Part shown: piece by piece, positions 13,539 to 14,596 of the stretch | How positions within the stretch are numbered: the first letter of the stretch is position 1 | Layout of the letters: each line of letters begins with the position of its first letter | Notes under the pieces: model-generated | The model's database searches: none | What the model saw: the letters and a program-made list of their open reading frames with translations, nothing else | Told to the model about the DNA's origin: nothing | Program-made: the position numbers and the translations under genes | Assembly (NCBI GenBank): GCA_934317205.1 | Contig: CAKREL010000062.1 | Location: 1 to 14,596, forward strand | DNA length: 14,596 nt | From: an uncultured Eubacterium sp. | GTDB lineage: Bacteria; Bacillota; Clostridia; Lachnospirales; Lachnospiraceae | Direction of reading: 5' to 3'

Positions 13539-14596
13539 ATGTTAGAAAAATTTTTCAAGCTCAAAGAAAACGGCACAAATGTCAAAACTGAGATTATTGC
13601 CGGAATCACAAGCTTCATGACCATGGCATACATTCTGGCAGTCAACCCAAGTATCATGTCTGCCGCCGGTATGGATCACGGAGCTGTCTTCACTGCAACC
13701 GCACTGGCTGCATTTATTGGTACACTCGCAATGGCACTGTTTGCCAACTATCCATTTGCTCTGGCACCGGGTATGGGGCTGAATGCGTACTTTGCTTATA
13801 CCGTAGTTCTCGGTATGGGTTATAGCTGGCAGTATGCTCTGGCTGCTGTTTTCGCAGAAGGTATCATCTTCATCGTTCTGTCACTGACAAACGTACGTGA
13901 AGCAATCTTCAATGCGATCCCGCAGAATCTGAAATCTGCAGTCAGTGTTGGTATCGGTCTGTTTATCGCATTTATCGGTCTGCAAAACGCACACATCGTT
14001 ATCGGCGGTTCCACACTGCTCCAGCTGTTCTCTATAGACGGCTATAATCAAGTAAATAACGTAAATGCTACATTTAATGATGTAGGAATTACTGTTCTGC
14101 TTGCGATCATCGGTATCATCATCACTGGTGCTCTGGTTATTAAAAATGTCAAAGGAAATATCCTCTGGGGTATTCTGATCACATGGGCACTGGGCCTGAT
14201 CTGCCAGGGTGTCGGACTGTACGTTCCAAACCCGGAACTTGGTTTCTACACTCTGATCCCGGATTTCAGCAACGGTCTGTCTATCCCGAGTATTGCTCCG
14301 ATTTTCTGTAAAATGGATTTCTCCGGTATCTTATCACTGAACTTTGTGGTTATCCTGTTTGCATTCTTATTCGTAGACATGTTTGATACCATCGGAACTC
14401 TGATCGGTGTATCTACAAAAGCAGGCATGCTGGACAAAGATGGCAAGCTTCCGCGTATCAAAGGAGCATTACTGGCTGACGCTGTCGGTACTACTACAGG
14501 AGCTGTTCTCGGTGTTTCTACAACCACAACATTCGTTGAGAGTGCTTCCGGTGTATCCGAAGGTGGCAGAACAGGTCTGACATCTATTACAACAGC
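13539..14596 (+). CDS. NCS2-family purine permease (AzgA/PbuG-type), 3' truncated by the window
   Basis: An open frame runs from ATG 13539 to the window end without a stop, about 352 codons of a protein usually 430-480 aa long. It begins MLEKFFKLKENGTNVKTEII and continues with AGITSFMTMAYILAVNP, FALAPGMGLNAYFAYTVV and IPQNLKSAVSVGIGLFIAF, then FLFVDMFDTIGTLIGV and STTTTFVESASGVSEGGRTG. These are signature segments of the AzgA/PbuG branch of NCS2, which imports adenine, guanine and/or hypoxanthine by proton symport across the cytoplasmic membrane. AAGGAGAGGG precedes the start. Substrate cannot be told from sequence alone. It is unrelated to the pilus operon in function. Confidence 0.93.
   Translation, partial: MLEKFFKLKENGTNVKTEIIAGITSFMTMAYILAVNPSIMSAAGMDHGAVFTATALAAFIGTLAMALFANYPFALAPGMGLNAYFAYTVVLGMGYSWQYALAAVFAEGIIFIVLSLTNVREAIFNAIPQNLKSAVSVGIGLFIAFIGLQNAHIVIGGSTLLQLFSIDGYNQVNNVNATFNDVGITVLLAIIGIIITGALVIKNVKGNILWGILITWALGLICQGVGLYVPNPELGFYTLIPDFSNGLSIPSIAPIFCKMDFSGILSLNFVVILFAFLFVDMFDTIGTLIGVSTKAGMLDKDGKLPRIKGALLADAVGTTTGAVLGVSTTTTFVESASGVSEGGRTGLTSITT

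Noticed and set aside
1..14596. CRISPR arrays, insertion sequences, tRNA or rRNA genes
   Set aside because: I saw no regularly spaced repeats, transposase frames with terminal repeats, or tRNA/rRNA sequence.

Overview
The window looks like chromosome from an anaerobic, gut-type Clostridia, most likely Lachnospiraceae. Evidence is the AT-leaning Firmicutes codon use, strong GGAGG ribosome binding sites, TTGACA/TATAAT promoters, and a gene set (lysine fermentation, a clostridial SARP-like regulator, DUF4860 next to pilus genes) that I associate with that family. The species cannot be named from the sequence.

Left part (1-6426): lysine fermentation and its cofactor support. kal (3-aminobutyryl-CoA ammonia-lyase, minus strand) is preceded by a complete lysine riboswitch (about 791-960, minus) followed by an intrinsic terminator (737-800). 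The terminator's 5' arm contains the 3' strand of the riboswitch P1 helix, so lysine binding should prevent termination. That is the logic of a lysine-induced ON switch and suits a catabolic gene. A second lysine riboswitch, cut by the window edge (1 to about 123, minus), lies downstream of kal and points at a gene outside the window. Divergent from kal is an NhaC-family antiporter. On the minus strand beyond it is an operon cobO-kamB-kamC: an adenosylcobalamin-making adenosyltransferase plus the two-part reactivase of the B12-dependent lysine 5,6-aminomutase. The core enzymes (kamA, kamDE, kdd, kce) are not here and are probably to the left.

Middle (6427-8405): a minus-strand pair of an SARP/BTAD-type regulator with a degenerate GGDEF-like C-terminus and a small uncharacterised protein, ending at a clear terminator. 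The regulator has a consensus promoter that diverges from the next operon.

Right part (8318-13448): a plus-strand operon encoding a secreted transglutaminase-like protein, a PilC/GspF platform protein, four small single-span proteins (pseudopilin-like, DUF4860, prepilin-like, minor-pilin-like) and a PilT-type ATPase. It resembles a minimal type IV pilus/type II secretion machine, but the only ATPase is of the retraction type, and no PilB, prepilin peptidase or canonical major pilin is present. The window ends inside an NCS2/AzgA-type purine permease (from 13539, plus).

The most interesting element is the tandem lysine riboswitch arrangement around kal with its predicted ON-switch geometry.
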